DNA of 64,000 nucleotides from Ursus arctos (GCF_023065955.2 NW_026622874.1:5748001-5812000); one strand, 5' to 3'; counted from the first letter of the stretch, positions 42,481-53,030 are shown. Notes: generated by a model from the letters alone, not told the origin. A program made the numbers and translations.

Positions 42481-42846
42481 GAGAAGGAAGTAAGCGGGAG
42501 GCAACCCACTTGCTGATTTCAAACTACACTACAAAGCTGTGGTAATCCAAACAGTGTGGGACTGGCAGAAAAATAGACACGTAGACCAACGGAACAGAAT
42601 CAAAAGCACCAGAAATAGACCCATGCATATCTGGTCGAGTAACATTTAACAAGGCAGCCAAGCATACCCGATGGGGAAAGGATAGTCTTTTCAATACACG
42701 GTGTTGGAAAAACTAGATTAACACACGCAGAAGAATGAAATTGGACTCTTGTCTTATACCACTCTCCAAAATTAAGACTTAAACGTAAGACCTGAAATCA
42801 TAAAGTTCCTAGAAAAAAACAGAGGGGGAAATCTCCTTGACATTGA

Positions 42847-43258
42847 TTGTGGCAATTTTTTGGCAAAACACAAACAACAAAAGCCAAGATGAATAAGCGG
42901 GACTATAGCGAACGAGAAAACTTCTTCACAGCAAAAGAAACAGGCAACAAAATGGAAAGGCAATCTATGGAATGGGAGGAAATATTTGTCAATTTTATAT
43001 CTGATAAGGTGTTCATATCCAACATTTATAAAGAACTCCTACAACTCAATAGCAAATAGTGAAAAAGGAAAACGGGCAGAGGAACTAAAGAGACATTGTC
43101 CTAAACAAGGCATGCAGATGGCCAGCAGGCTCACGAAAAGGTGTTTGACATCGCTCATCATCAGGGAAATGCAAATCGAAACCACAGCGAGATGTCATCT
43201 CACACCTGCTGAGATGGCTATCATCAAAGAGACAAGAGACAAGTGTTGGCGAGGGTGA
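42847..43258 (+). pseudogene. Degenerate L1 ORF2 C-terminal pieces
   Basis: Two overlapping frames give the ORF2 C-terminal text: one with MEWEEIFVNFISDKVFISN followed by IYKELLQLNS, the next with MASRLTKRCLTSLIIREMQI and ending at CWRG, where a stop removes the cysteine motif. A frameshift and a nonsense change separate them. Confidence 0.88.
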
Positions 43259-43337
43259 TTAGAGAAGGGATCCTCAGGTACGGTTGGTGGGAATGCACAC
43301 TGGTGCAGCCGCCGTGGACAAAGACAGGGAGGTTTTT

Positions 43338-43675
43338 CAGTGAACTTCGCAGAAGTTAACATCTTCCGGAGCAACTAACTAACATTAAACTGTTTCGGTA
43401 GATGAAGAAGGTTTACCATATCTACGGCCCAAATCATGTTCAACAAGTAAAAACTAAAACTGTGCTAAATATTGGAACTCTTAGTCAGCATTCCCTAAGT
43501 GAAAAGGAATCCTTCCCTTTTTATCTACCCACAATACAAGGTAAATTTCAAAACCTGGGAGGACTTACAAAGCATGCCAATATCTTTCTCAGGTTTATAG
43601 TAATTTTAAGAACTTTGTGATGGAAGCTACAGGTAAAATAAAAGCATACTAACTTGCATATTATTGAAAAACTTT
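43338..43675. mobile_element. Unclassified insertion inside an L1
   Basis: Between two L1 blocks that should be nearly contiguous lies ~340 nt I cannot assign. It holds a 72-codon frame (43,402-43,620) without domain and ends in an A-rich stretch. No clear target-site duplication. Confidence 0.5.
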
Positions 43676-43865
43676 CTTGAAGAAAAGAAATTAAAGTAGA
43701 ATTACCGTATGATCCGACAATCCCATTTCTGGATATATATCCAAGGAAAAGGAAAACAGAGTCTTGAGAAAGATCTGCCTACTCATGTTTAGTGCAGAGC
43801 TATTCACCACAGGCGAGGTATGGAAACAAGCTCATCGTCCATCAACAGATGAATAGATACAGAAG

Positions 43866-43946
43866 ATGTGATATATACGTGATATATAATATGGGATATA
43901 TGATCATATATATCACATGAGATATAATATCACGTATATATATGCT
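43866..43946. repeat. AT-rich inverted repeat
   Basis: Perfect 15-nt arms ATATATACGTGATAT (43,871-43,885) and ATATCACGTATATAT (43,927-43,941); the 41-nt spacer is itself palindromic around TGATCA. Confidence 0.95.
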
Positions 43947-44617
43947 ATTTAGCCATGAGAAAGAAGGAAATCCTGCCATTTGCAACAGCATGGGTGGACC
44001 TTAAAAGTACTATGTTAAGAGAAATAAGTCAGAGAGAAAGACAAATCCTCAATCTCACTTACGTGTGGAATCTAATAATGCCACATTCATGGAAGCAGAG
44101 AGTAGAATGGTGTAGAATGGTGGTCAGCATGGGCACTGGGGAACGGGGAAATGGGGAGACAGTGGTCAAAGGGTGCAAACTTTCAGCTATAAGATGAATT
44201 AGTTCTGGGGCTATAATGTAGGGCATGGTGATTATGGTTAACAATACTGTATTATGTACTTGAAAGTTGCTGACAGAGTAGATCTGAAATGTTCTCGCCA
44301 CAAAACAGAAATGGTCATTATGCGACACGATGGCAGGTGTGAGCTCATGCTATGGTGGTGACCATTTTGCAATTGATAAGGGTATCAAATCACTGTACGC
44401 TTTAAACTTACACAATATTGTATGACAGTGAAGCTGGGGGAGAGGCAAAGTCATTACCAAAATCTAGTTAAATCAATTAAATCCCTTTTGGATTTGGACA
44501 CCTTGTCGCCAAAGGAAGCAAATAGAAACCAGATACAGCAACATGCCAGTGGGCTTGGGGGATTCTTTGAAGCTTGGCAATCCTGCCTCTCCCTTCACAT
44601 TTCCCTGGCTCTAGGCC

Positions 44618-44816
44618 TGCACTGTCCAAGAGAACTTTCTGGAATGATGGAAATGTTTAATATCTGCGCTGTCCAAAATGCTACCGCCAGCCACATATGG
44701 CCATTGAGCCATATGTGTTGAGACTGAAGAATTGAACATTTAATTTTATTTAATCATAGTGAATTTATATTTGAATAGGTATGTGTGACTAGTGTCTACC
44801 ATATTGGATAGTACAG
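44618..44816 (+). mobile_element. hAT-Charlie-type MITE
   Basis: Opening CTGCACTGTCCAA and closing TTGGATAGTACAG form imperfect terminal inverted repeats. The interior CCAGCCACATATGGCCATTG and GTGTGACTAGTGTCTACC matches the 'GCCACATGTGGCTA' type of MER element. Confidence 0.65.
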
Positions 44817-45006
44817 TTCTCGACTGTCTTGGCACCCCATTTGGATAAATCTACTTGTTTTGTCCCTGTGAACTGGATTGCATAATTGCCTCCTTAGTGA
44901 GAAATGCACTGTTGTCCTCCAGGCTCCAAGCTTCAAGATTCCACACTTGACATCCTTCCTTCCCCTTCCAAGCCAGAAGAAAGATGAAACTTATAAAGAT
45001 TTTCCT

Positions 45007-45208
45007 GGGATGCCTGGGTGGCTCAGTTGGTTAAGGGTCTTCCCTCAGTACAGGTCAAGATCTCAGAGTCCTGAGATCGAGCCCCGCATTGGGCTCTCCG
45101 CTCAGCGGGGAGTTTGTTTCTCCCTCTCCCTCTGCTACTCCCCCTGCCTGTGCTCTCTCTCTTTCTCTCTGACAAATAAATAAATAGAAATCTTTTAAAA
45201 AATAAATA
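45007..45208 (+). mobile_element. SINEC, full length
   Basis: GATGCCTGGGTGGCTCAGTT to AATAAATAAATAGAAATC; weak flanking similarity TTTTCCTG on both sides. Confidence 0.93.
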
Positions 45209-45575
45209 GAGCTTTTCCTGAGGACTCCAGTCTTCACTGACCCCCCTTGCCTCTGATTCTGCCTCTGTCTGCAAAGCAGAGATATAATACTTGCTGCCAT
45301 TTTGAATCTTAGTATTTCCCACATAGATGACAGACTTCTTTCGTGCAAGGACCACCCATTCTTTATCTTACCAGATTTTCTCTGGTGCCTATTATGGAGT
45401 CAGTTATATTGTAAATGTTCTGTAAATATTGATCAATTGATTGATTGAAGGTAGAGAAAAGGAATCTAGTATGAGCAAGAAAAGAGTTTCTGAGACATAG
45501 GAGAGGGGTTGTGTCTTATCTTAGGATTTACTTAGCACCCTAAAAATTAAAGGCCTTTTAGAAATGATTTCTCTT

Positions 45576-45797
45576 GGGGCTCCTGGGTGGCTCAGTTGGT
45601 TAAGCAGCCAACTCTTGATTTTGGATCAGGTCATGATCTCAGGGTCCTAGGTTGGAGTCCCGTGTCAGGCTTTGTACTCAGCAGGGAGTCTGCTTGAGGA
45701 TTCTCTCTCTCTCTCTCTCTCTCTCTCCCCCCTGCCTCTCCCCCTGCTTGCATGCTCTCTCTCCCTCTCTAAAATAAATATATAAAACTTAAAAAAA
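45576..45797 (+). mobile_element. SINEC, full length
   Basis: GGGGCTCCTGGGTGGCTCAG with an extended (TC)n. Target-site duplication GAAATGATTTCTCTT (45,561-45,575) / GAAATTATTTCTT (45,798-45,810). Confidence 0.94.
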
Positions 45798-45824
45798 GAA
45801 ATTATTTCTTATTTCCCATAATTT

Positions 45825-45825
<1 letters not shown>

Positions 45826-45855
<30 letters not shown>

Positions 45856-45878
45856 TTTGTTTGTTTGTTTATTTATTG
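45826..45878 (+). repeat. (TTTA)n/(TTTG)n microsatellite
   Basis: About 10 TTTA repeats, three TTTG, then TTTA. Confidence 0.95.
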
Positions 45879-45939
45879 GCAAACACCCTTTAGAATTATT
45901 TTTCCAGTCATCTAAGGAACTCAATTCAAAACCTTTCTC

Positions 45940-46112
45940 GGGTGGATGGGGGATGAGTGAAATAGGCAGTGGGGATTACGGAGTGCACCTGCCCTGATGA
46001 GCACCAGGTGATGAATGGAAGTGATGAGTCACCATGGTGTATACCTGATACTGATATTACACAGTATATTAACTAATTGGAATTTAAACAAAAACTGAAA
46101 AAAAAACACCCC
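45940..46112 (+). mobile_element. Carnivore L1 3' UTR, older copy
   Basis: GATTACGGAGTGCACCTGCC, CTGATGAGCACCAGGTGATG, CACAGTATATTAACTAATTG, GAATTTAAACAAAAACTG and a short A tail. Confidence 0.8.
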
Positions 46113-46316
46113 ACCTTTCCTGAGTACCTATGTGACAAAAGCTGTTACCCATTTTGAATGTATTCCTTTCTGTAGGGTTTTCCATCAAAGGACCCGTCTA
46201 ATCACGTGTATGAGTTTCGTCTTAGAGAACTGACTGAGAAATTGAGGGGTCGCTACATGCCCCAAGCAGCACATTTGGTGGAACCAGGATTAGCATGTGG
46301 TTGTCTATTTATTTAT

Positions 46317-46493
46317 TCTTTTAAAATATTTTATTTATTTGTCAGAGAGAAAGAGTGAGCGAGCACAAGCAGAGGGAATGACAGCTGAAGCAGACTCCCC
46401 GCTGAGCAGGGAGCCAGACTCGGGACTCGATCCCAGGACCCTGGGATCGTGACCTGAGCTGAAGGCAGACGCTTCACCGACTGAGCCCAGGTG
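46317..46493 (-). mobile_element. SINEC, inverted
   Basis: ATTTTATTTATTTGTCAGAG, GCTGAGCAGGGAGCC and CACCGACTGAGCCCAGGTG, the head complement being partly lost. Confidence 0.92.
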
Positions 46494-46499
46494 TCTCTG

Positions 46500-47318
46500 T
46501 CTGTTTAAAACCTCCCCTGGAAGGTAAGCTCTTGAACACATGCAATTTTCCCTTCTTTGGTGACCTACATCTCTGAAAGTACTTTGGTTCACCTTTCCCT
46601 CGTCCTTAAGCACCCAAATTACACTTTAGCAAAACTGGGCTGGTGGAGGGATCTAACTGATGGCGAAATTCCTGCTGACCACACCCTGGGTGAGGCCGCC
46701 GTGGTCGGGAAGGCCCAAGCCTTCGGTCCTCGCTCCCGCAGAGCCCGGCGGCCGGCCCGCCTGTGCTCCAACCACCGGCTCACGGTGCCCAAAATATGAA
46801 AAGAAAATAAGGAGCCAGAAGGGAGTTGTCCCTGTGGGACAAGAATGTCAGCTGGCACTGGTTCATCCCATTTTCCCAGCTATTTTGACATGTGTTATAT
46901 AAGGGAGCCGATTCCAAGACAAAACAAAAAACGAAAGCCTTCTGACTACGGAAGTGCAAACAGAATAAATTAGATCTGACTTTTCCTTTTAACTTTTTAT
47001 TTACATAGGACGGGTTTGTTTCAGCAATGGCTTTTTATGTCCATGAAGCCACAAATCTAGTGTGGTAGTCCCCCTTGCTTACTATCTATGCTCATTTTTA
47101 TTTCTCCAAACTTCCATAAGTTTCAAATATGTTTTCAATTTGCTGAAAATACTTAAGAATCATATGCACACATGCATATGTACAATAAATCACTTTTATA
47201 GGACTAATCAAATCCGGCATTCTTTTATAGCTCTCGGTGGTTCAGATTTTCAAGGCTGTGGCCTTGTATGGAGCTTCAACTTCATGGTCACAAAATAGGT
47301 GGGTCAAAGGTCAAGGTT
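46500..47318. other. Unique stretch with a small CpG cluster
   Basis: About 12 CpG in 46,690-46,790, too short for an island. Overlapping ~80-aa frames on both strands reflect GC richness. Remainder AT-rich. Confidence 0.4.
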
Positions 47319-47334
47319 CTGTTTGCAGGTTTTT

Positions 47335-47531
47335 TTTTTTTTTTTTAAGATTTTATTTATTTATTTGACAGAGAGAGACAGCCAGCGAGAGAGGGAACAC
47401 AAGCAGGGGGAGTGGGAGAGGAAGAAGCAGGCTCCTAGGAAAGGAGCCTGATGTGGGGCTCGATCCCAGAACGCCAGGATCACACCCTGAGCCGAAGGCA
47501 GACACTTAACAACTGAGCCACCCAGGCGCCC
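47335..47531 (-). mobile_element. SINEC, bear/seal-type variant, apparently young
   Basis: Inverted copy with CCCAGAACGCCAGGATCACA interior and a long T-run. Target-site duplication CTGTTTGCAGGTTTTT is perfect over 16 nt (47,319-47,334 and 47,532-47,547). Confidence 0.96.
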
Positions 47532-48184
47532 CTGTTTGCAGGTTTTTGACCAGACACATCTAGGATCTAGTTAGAAGTGACATGGAGGAAGTGACTTCTG
47601 GCTCATCCCCATTTCTGTCAGGTCTAAGGAAGAAAAGGCACCCGATGTAGAAATGACAACGGTGACGTTGGTCTGGTGATTGCGGGTGGTGTGCTTATGG
47701 GTGACAGCCCCGTGAAAATGCTCAGGAGTCCCGAAGGAGACTTGCATTTCTGACTTCTCTTCTGAACTCTAGGGTCGTACATATCGTTTCTACCTGACGG
47801 CCTGATGGTCTTAAACAGCACGTGTCCGATAAAGAACTCTTAGTCCCACACCCTTGAAGCTTGCTACCCCCCACGCCGTCAGCCCCGTTTCAGCACACGA
47901 CATCACTACTCGCCCTGTTGGTCATCTGAGAGTTTTGACAAATGTACGCAGTCTGTAGACACCAGCTCAATTAAGACGTGGAATTGTTCCGTTATCCTAA
48001 AATATGCCCCTGGGCTGTGTTGCAGTTGTCTTTCCTCCTGCCTTCAGCCCTGGAAACCACGCATCTATTTGCTGTCCCTCTGGTCTTTTCCAGAATGTTA
48101 TGTAAATAGAATCGTACAGTTTTTGTGTTCTTTCTGGGCCATCATTTATCATGTATTTGAGATTCATTCGTATTGGAACGTGTT

Positions 48185-48667
48185 TCAATAGTTCATTCCT
48201 TCTCGTAGCTCCATGGTATGGAATACCGTATTCCGTGGAGTAGTATCCCTCGGTATGGAATACCATATTCTGTGGAGTAGTGTTCCGTGGCACCGCAGCT
48301 GGTCTATCCATTCACCTCCTGAAGGACGTTTAGGTTGTTTCCAGTTTTTGGTGACGATAAAAAGAACTGTTAGGAACATTGACTTATGTGCTTTTGAGCG
48401 AACATAAATTTTCATTTCTCTTTGGGTAAATAGGAGTGGCACTGCTAAGTTGTATGGTAAGTATATTTTTAACTTTATAAGAAACTGCCAAACTGTTTTC
48501 CGGAGTGGCTGTACCATTTTACATTCCCACTGGCAGTGTGTAAGGGATCCGGTTTCTTTTATTTTTCGAATAAAAATAGAGTGTGTAATGATATCTGTTG
48601 TGGTTTTAACTCGCATTGCCTTATTAGCTGATGACGTCAAACATCTTTCTGTATGCTTGTTTGCCAT
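48185..48667 (-). pseudogene. Degenerate L1 ORF2 C-terminus
   Basis: A 160-codon frame with ORF2 landmarks MANKHTERCLTSSANKAM, then GSLTHCQWECKMVQPL in the cysteine-motif region (first cysteines lost), LRKTVWQFLIKLK, YLPYN and WKQPKRPSGGEWIDQL. The C-terminal third is replaced by the duplicated palindromic segment. Confidence 0.88.
48215..48281. repeat. 37-bp tandem duplication with internal palindrome
   Basis: Two copies of GGTATGGAATACC + ...TATTC.GTGGAGTAGT (48,215-48,244 and 48,252-48,281). The first contains the perfect 7-nt-arm palindrome GGAATAC-C-GTATTCC. Confidence 0.92.
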
Positions 48668-48890
48668 TCATACACCTGCTTTAGTGAAGAGTCCGAGTCC
48701 TTTGCTGTTTTCCAGTTGGATTGTTTGTTTTCTGCCTCTTGAGCTAAGAAGGTTTTTGTTAATAGTATGGATAGAACTATTTTTTTCTTTGGATATGTGG
48801 TTTGCAAATATTTTCTCCCAGTCTATACCTTGCCTTTTAAAATATATTTTATTTTTTAGAATAGTTTTGGTTCATAGGAACACTGGGCAG

Positions 48891-49394
48891 AAGGTGCACA
48901 GATTTCCCATATACCTCCTGCGCCCCCCTTCCCACAGCCTCCCCCACCGGAGCGGGACACTCATTACCAGTGACCAACCTACACAGACACGTCATTAACA
49001 CCCACAGTCCAGAGTTGACACCAGGCTTCACTCCTGGTGTTGTACGTTCTGTGGGTTCGGACGAATGTATAATGACGTGTATCCAGCATTATATTATCTC
49101 ACGGAATAGTTCTACTGCCCTAGAAGCCCTCGGTGCCCCTCCCCCACCCCTGGCCACTGCCGATCTTCCACTGTCTCCATAACTTTGCCTTTTCCAGAAT
49201 GTCACAGACTTGGGATCATACCGTACGCAGCCTTCTCAGATCGGCTTCTTTACGCAGTCATGCGCATTTCAGGTTCCTACGCGGCTCTTCATGGCTGCAT
49301 TTCTTTTTAGCACGAAATGATAGCCCACTGTCTGCATGGACCATAGTTTATTGATCCATTCGCCTGTGGAAGGACATCTTGGTTGCTTCCAAGT
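48891..49394 (-). repeat. Inverted L1 near-duplicate, arm B
   Basis: Partner of 33,613-34,115. Beyond both ends the two L1 copies continue at homologous L1 positions but differ widely (for example the tails at 34,470-34,520 and 48,841-48,890). Confidence 0.93.
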
Positions 49395-49843
49395 GCTGGC
49401 AATTAAACTTCCTTTAAGTTTATACCAGCACTTTCCCTGTCAGAGGTTTGCAGGTTGGTGGGGCTGTTGGTTAAGGTCCCCTCCCCCACAATGGCCAGGG
49501 ATTGTTGGCATGTGACCAAAGCAAGGCGATCAGACACAGGGCAGAGTTTTTGATTTTAATGAAGTCCAGCTTATTAATTCTTTGGTGCTATATGTAAAAA
49601 GTCATTGCGTTACCCAAGGTCATCTAGGTTTTCTCCTGTATTATCTTCCAGGAATTTTATGGTTTTGTGTGTTAGTTTTGTATGTGATCCATTTTGAGTT
49701 AATTTTTGTGAAGAGTGTGAGGTCTGTGTCTAGACTCATTATTTTGCATCTGGATGTACAGTTGTTTTAGTACCGTTTGCTGGAAAGACTATTCTCCATT
49801 GCATTTTGCTTGGTCCTTTGTCAAAGGTAAGTTGACATATGTG

Positions 49844-49853
49844 TGTGTGTGTG

Positions 49854-49877
<24 letters not shown>
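49844..49877. repeat. Perfect 34-bp TG/TA/CA palindrome
   Basis: A (TG)n block, TATATATA centre and (CA)n block with 17-nt arms and no spacer, inside the inverted L1. Confidence 0.96.
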
Positions 49878-49886
<9 letters not shown>

Positions 49887-50147
49887 CTATTTCTAGGCTT
49901 CTGTTCTATGGATCTATTTGTCTTTTTTCTTGTCAATACCGCACTGTCTGGATTACTGAAGCTCAATAGTAAGTGTTGAAGTTAGGTAGTGTCTGTCCTT
50001 CAACTTTGTTGTTCTCCTTCAATATGGTGTCAGCCATTCCTGGTATTTTGCCCTCCACATAAACTTTAGAGTTTGTTTGTTGATATCCACAAAACAGCTT
50101 GCTCAGATTTTGGTTGGAATTATATTGAATTTAAAGAGCAAGTTGGG

Positions 50148-50344
50148 GGGCGCCTGGGTGGCACAGTGGTTAAGCGTCTGCCTTCCGCTCAGGCGTGATC
50201 CCGGCGTTATGGGATCGAGCCCCACATCAGACTCCTCTGCTGGGAGCCTGCTTCTTCCTCTCCCACTCCCCCTGCTTGTGTTCCCTGTCTCGCTGGCTGT
50301 CTCTATCTCTGTTGAATAAATAAATAAAATCTTAAAAAAAAAAA
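50148..50344 (+). mobile_element. SINEC, bear/seal-type variant, full length
   Basis: GGCGCCTGGGTGGCACAGTG, GCGTGATCCCGGCGTTATGG, TCGCTGGCTGTCTCTATCTC. Perfect target-site duplication TAAAGAGCAAGTTGGG (50,132-50,147 and 50,345-50,360). Confidence 0.96.
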
Positions 50345-51169
50345 TAAAGAGCAAGTTGGGAGGAACTGATCTCTTGAGTTTTCCAATCCATGAACATGGA
50401 ATATCTCTCCACTTACTTAGTCCATGATATCCTTCCTTGGAATTTTGTAGTTTTCCTTATATAGATCTTGTTCATATTTTGTTAGATCTATACCAAAGTA
50501 TTTTGTTTGTTGAGGTGCTAAAGTAAAGGGTATTGTGTTTTTAATTTTGAATTCCACTTGGTCATGCCTGGTATATAGGAAAAAATATACAACTTTTGTA
50601 TATTAGCCTTATATCCTACAAACTTGCTGTAGTCACTTATTAGTTCCAGTTTTCTGGTTGATTCTTTTGGATTTTCTACATCAGACAATCATGTCTCCTG
50701 CAAACAAAGATAGTTTTATGTCTTCCTTTCCAATGGGTTCAAATTTTATTTCCTTTTCTTGTGTTAATACAATAGCTAGGACTTCTAGTATAATGTTGAA
50801 AAGGAATAGTGAGAGGGAACATTTTTGCCTGGCTCTTGATCTTAATAGAAAAGCTTTGAGCTTTTCACCCTAAGTATGGTGCTATCTGTAGATTATTTGT
50901 AGATATTCCGCATCAAGTTGAGGAAGTTCCCCTCTATTCTTAACTTACTGAGAGTGTTTATTATGAATGGGTATTGGATTTTGTCAAATGCTTTTTTGTG
51001 CATCTATGGATATGATCATGGAAATTTTCTTCTTTAGCCTATTGATGTGGTGGATTATGTTAACTGATTCTCAAATGTTGAACCAGTTTTGCATATCTAA
51101 GATAAATCCCACTTGGTCATGGTGTATAATGCTTTCTAGACGTTGTTGAATTCTTTTTGCTAATATTTT

Positions 51170-51361
51170 TAAAAATTATTTTTAAAGATTTTATTTATTT
51201 GACAGAGAGAGACACAGCAAGAGAGGGAACATAAGCAGAAGGAGAGGGAGAAGCAGGTTTCCTGCTGAGCAGGGAGCTTGACGGGCTCGATCCCAGGACC
51301 CTGGGATCATGACCTGAGCTGAAGGCAGACACTTAATGACTAAGCCACCCAGGTGCCCCTA
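51170..51361 (-). mobile_element. SINEC, inverted, in L1
   Basis: Perfect target-site duplication TTTGCTAATATTTT (51,156-51,169 and 51,362-51,375); ends CTAAGCCACCCAGGTGCCC. Confidence 0.95.
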
Positions 51362-51878
51362 TTTGCTAATATTTTGTTGAGGATTTTTACATCTATGTTC
51401 ATGAGATATATTGGTCTGTAATTTTCTTTTGTTGTGATGTCTTTGATTTTGGTATTTAAAAAATGCTAGCCTCAGAAAATGGGTTAGGAAGTATTTCCCC
51501 TGCTTATATCTTCTGGAAAAGACTGTAGAGAATTAGTACAATTTCTTCCTTAAATGTTTGATAGAATTTACCAGTGAATCCATCTGGCCCTTGTGCTTTC
51601 TATTTTAGAAAGTTACTAAGTAGTGATTCTAATTCTTTAAAAGATATAGGTCTATTCAGATGTTTGTTTGTTTCTTCTTGTGTGAGTTTTGGCAGATTGC
51701 ACCCTTCAGGGAATTGGTCCATTGCATCTAGATTGTAAAATTTGTGGGCATAGAGTTGTTCATAGTATTCCTTCATTATCTTTTTAAGAGATCTGAGTAC
51801 GTTAGATTTAATTTGCTCTTCTTTTTCTAGCTTCTCAAGGTGGAAGTTTATATTGTGGTTTTAGATCTTTCTCCTTTT

Positions 51879-52139
51879 CTAATATATGCATGCAATGCTA
51901 CAAATTTCCCTTTGAGATCTGCTTTCTATTGAGAGATCCTCAAGTTCAGAGATTCCTTCCTTAGCAGTGTCCATTCTGCTAGTAAGCCTATCAAAGGCAT
52001 TCTTTCTTTCTGTTTCTCTGGTTTTAATTTCTAGCACTTCTTTGTGGTCCTTTCTTAGAATTTGCATGTCTCTGCTTACTTTGCATGGCCATCTGCGCAT
52101 ACTGTCTATTTCATCTATTGGGTCCCTAGCATATTTCAT
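51879..52139 (-). pseudogene. L1 ORF1 coiled-coil remnant
   Basis: An 86-codon frame. Residues such as MQILRKDHKEVLEIKTRET, then AFDRLTSRMDTAKEGISELE followed by DLSIES, match the coiled-coil part of the L1 ORF1 RNA-binding protein. The RNA-recognition and C-terminal domains are missing. Confidence 0.82.
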
Positions 52140-52544
52140 CCTAGTTGCTTTAAATCTCGATCAGATAATTTTAACATCCCTGCCATATCCGAATCTAGTT
52201 CTGATGCTTGCTCTGTCTCTTCCAACTGTGTTTTCTGCCTTATGCCATGTAATTTTTTCTTGATGGGTGAACCCGATGTACTGGGTTAAAGGAAGTGCTG
52301 TAAATAGGCTTTTAGTGATGTGGTGGTAAAGTGTGGGGGAGTGAAGCTTTCTATAGTCCGGTGATTAGATCTTGGGCTTTTAGTGAGCCTGTGTCTCTGC
52401 ACTGGGAACTTCACAGTGCTTGTCAGTTTTGTCCCCCACTTAGGTGGGACGGGATGGCTAGAGATGGGTATTTCCCCTGCCCCAGGTCAGTTAGGCTCTG
52501 AAAAAACCCCAGCAATATATACTCTAGTTAAATAGTTTCTCCTG

Positions 52545-52752
52545 GGGCGCCTGTGTGGCTCAGTTGGTTAAGCATCTGCCTTTGGCTCAGGTCATGATCC
52601 CTGGGTCCTGGGATCGAGCCCCACATCGGGCTCCCCACTCAGTGGGGAGCCTGCTTCTCCTTCTCTTCCCTTTCTCCCTCTTTCCCCTTCTCATGCTCTA
52701 TCTCTCACTATCTCTCTCTCTCTCTCAAATAAATAAATAAAATCATTAAAAA
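52545..52752 (+). mobile_element. SINEC, full length, in L1
   Basis: GGGCGCCTGTGTGGCTCAGT to TAAATAAATAAAATCATTA. Duplication AAATAGTTTCTCCTGGG / AAATAGTCTCTCCTGGG (from 52,530 and 52,753). Confidence 0.95.
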
Positions 52753-53030
52753 AAATAGTCTCTCCTGGGGATGGACTTTGTTTAAGAATGGAATGCTCTG
52801 GCGTATTTAAAAATGATTCCTTTCCCCCTCCTTTTTACCTCCAAACTTGCTCACGTTGAGTTTCCAGTACTTGTCAGTTATGGTTCAGGGTCCCACGCAG
52901 CTTCTGGCTTACGGGCTTCTGCTCAGATCAGTTGTGATTCTCCGCATCCACCTAGATGTCACTCCAATTTTTGTGGGCAGCAGTTTGTCTTGTAGCCTCA
53001 CGTCTCTTATAAATCTGTTCAAAAACAAAT

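Larger units (their letters stand above)
42490..44430 (+). mobile_element. L1M (L1MA-like) 3' two kilobases, interrupted
   Basis: ORF2 text (CTACAAAGCTGTGGTAATCC, AACAGTGTGGGACTGGCAGA, GGAAATGCAAATCGAAACCA) to ~43,335, then from ~43,675 AATTACCGTATGATCCGACA, GAAATAAGTCAGAGAGAAAG, and the 3' UTR ATGGTGATTATGGTTAACAA, CACTGTACGCTTTAAACTTA. A ~340-nt unrelated segment sits between. Confidence 0.9.
47925..48840 (-). mobile_element. Old L1 (L1ME-like) 3' end, inverted
   Basis: Complement of L1 3' UTR and ORF2 end: AGTTTTGACAAATGTACGCA, TTAGGTTGTTTCCAGTTTTT, CTTTGGGTAAATAGGAGTGG, GGAGTGGCTGTACCATTTTA, TATTTTCTCCCAGTCTATAC. A local 37-bp duplication lies at 48,215-48,281. Confidence 0.85.
48841..53030 (-). 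mobile_element. Old L1 (L1M), inverted, with 3' UTR, ORF2 and ORF1 order preserved
   Basis: From the left, complement of the 3' UTR (48,841-49,200), ORF2 end, a ~120-nt odd segment (49,405-49,530), then ORF2 reverse-transcriptase text (CATCTAGGTTTTCTCCTGTA, GATTTTCTACATCAGACAAT, GAGGAAGTTCCCCTCTATTC, GATAAATCCCACTTGGTCAT, GTGGGCATAGAGTTGTTCAT) to ~51,870. ORF1 and 5'-region text follows (51,930-53,030; GTTCTGATGCTTGCTCTGTC, GCTGTAAATAGGCTTTTAGT). The endonuclease part of ORF2 appears missing. SINEs at 50,148, 51,170 and 52,545 interrupt it. Confidence 0.85.
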
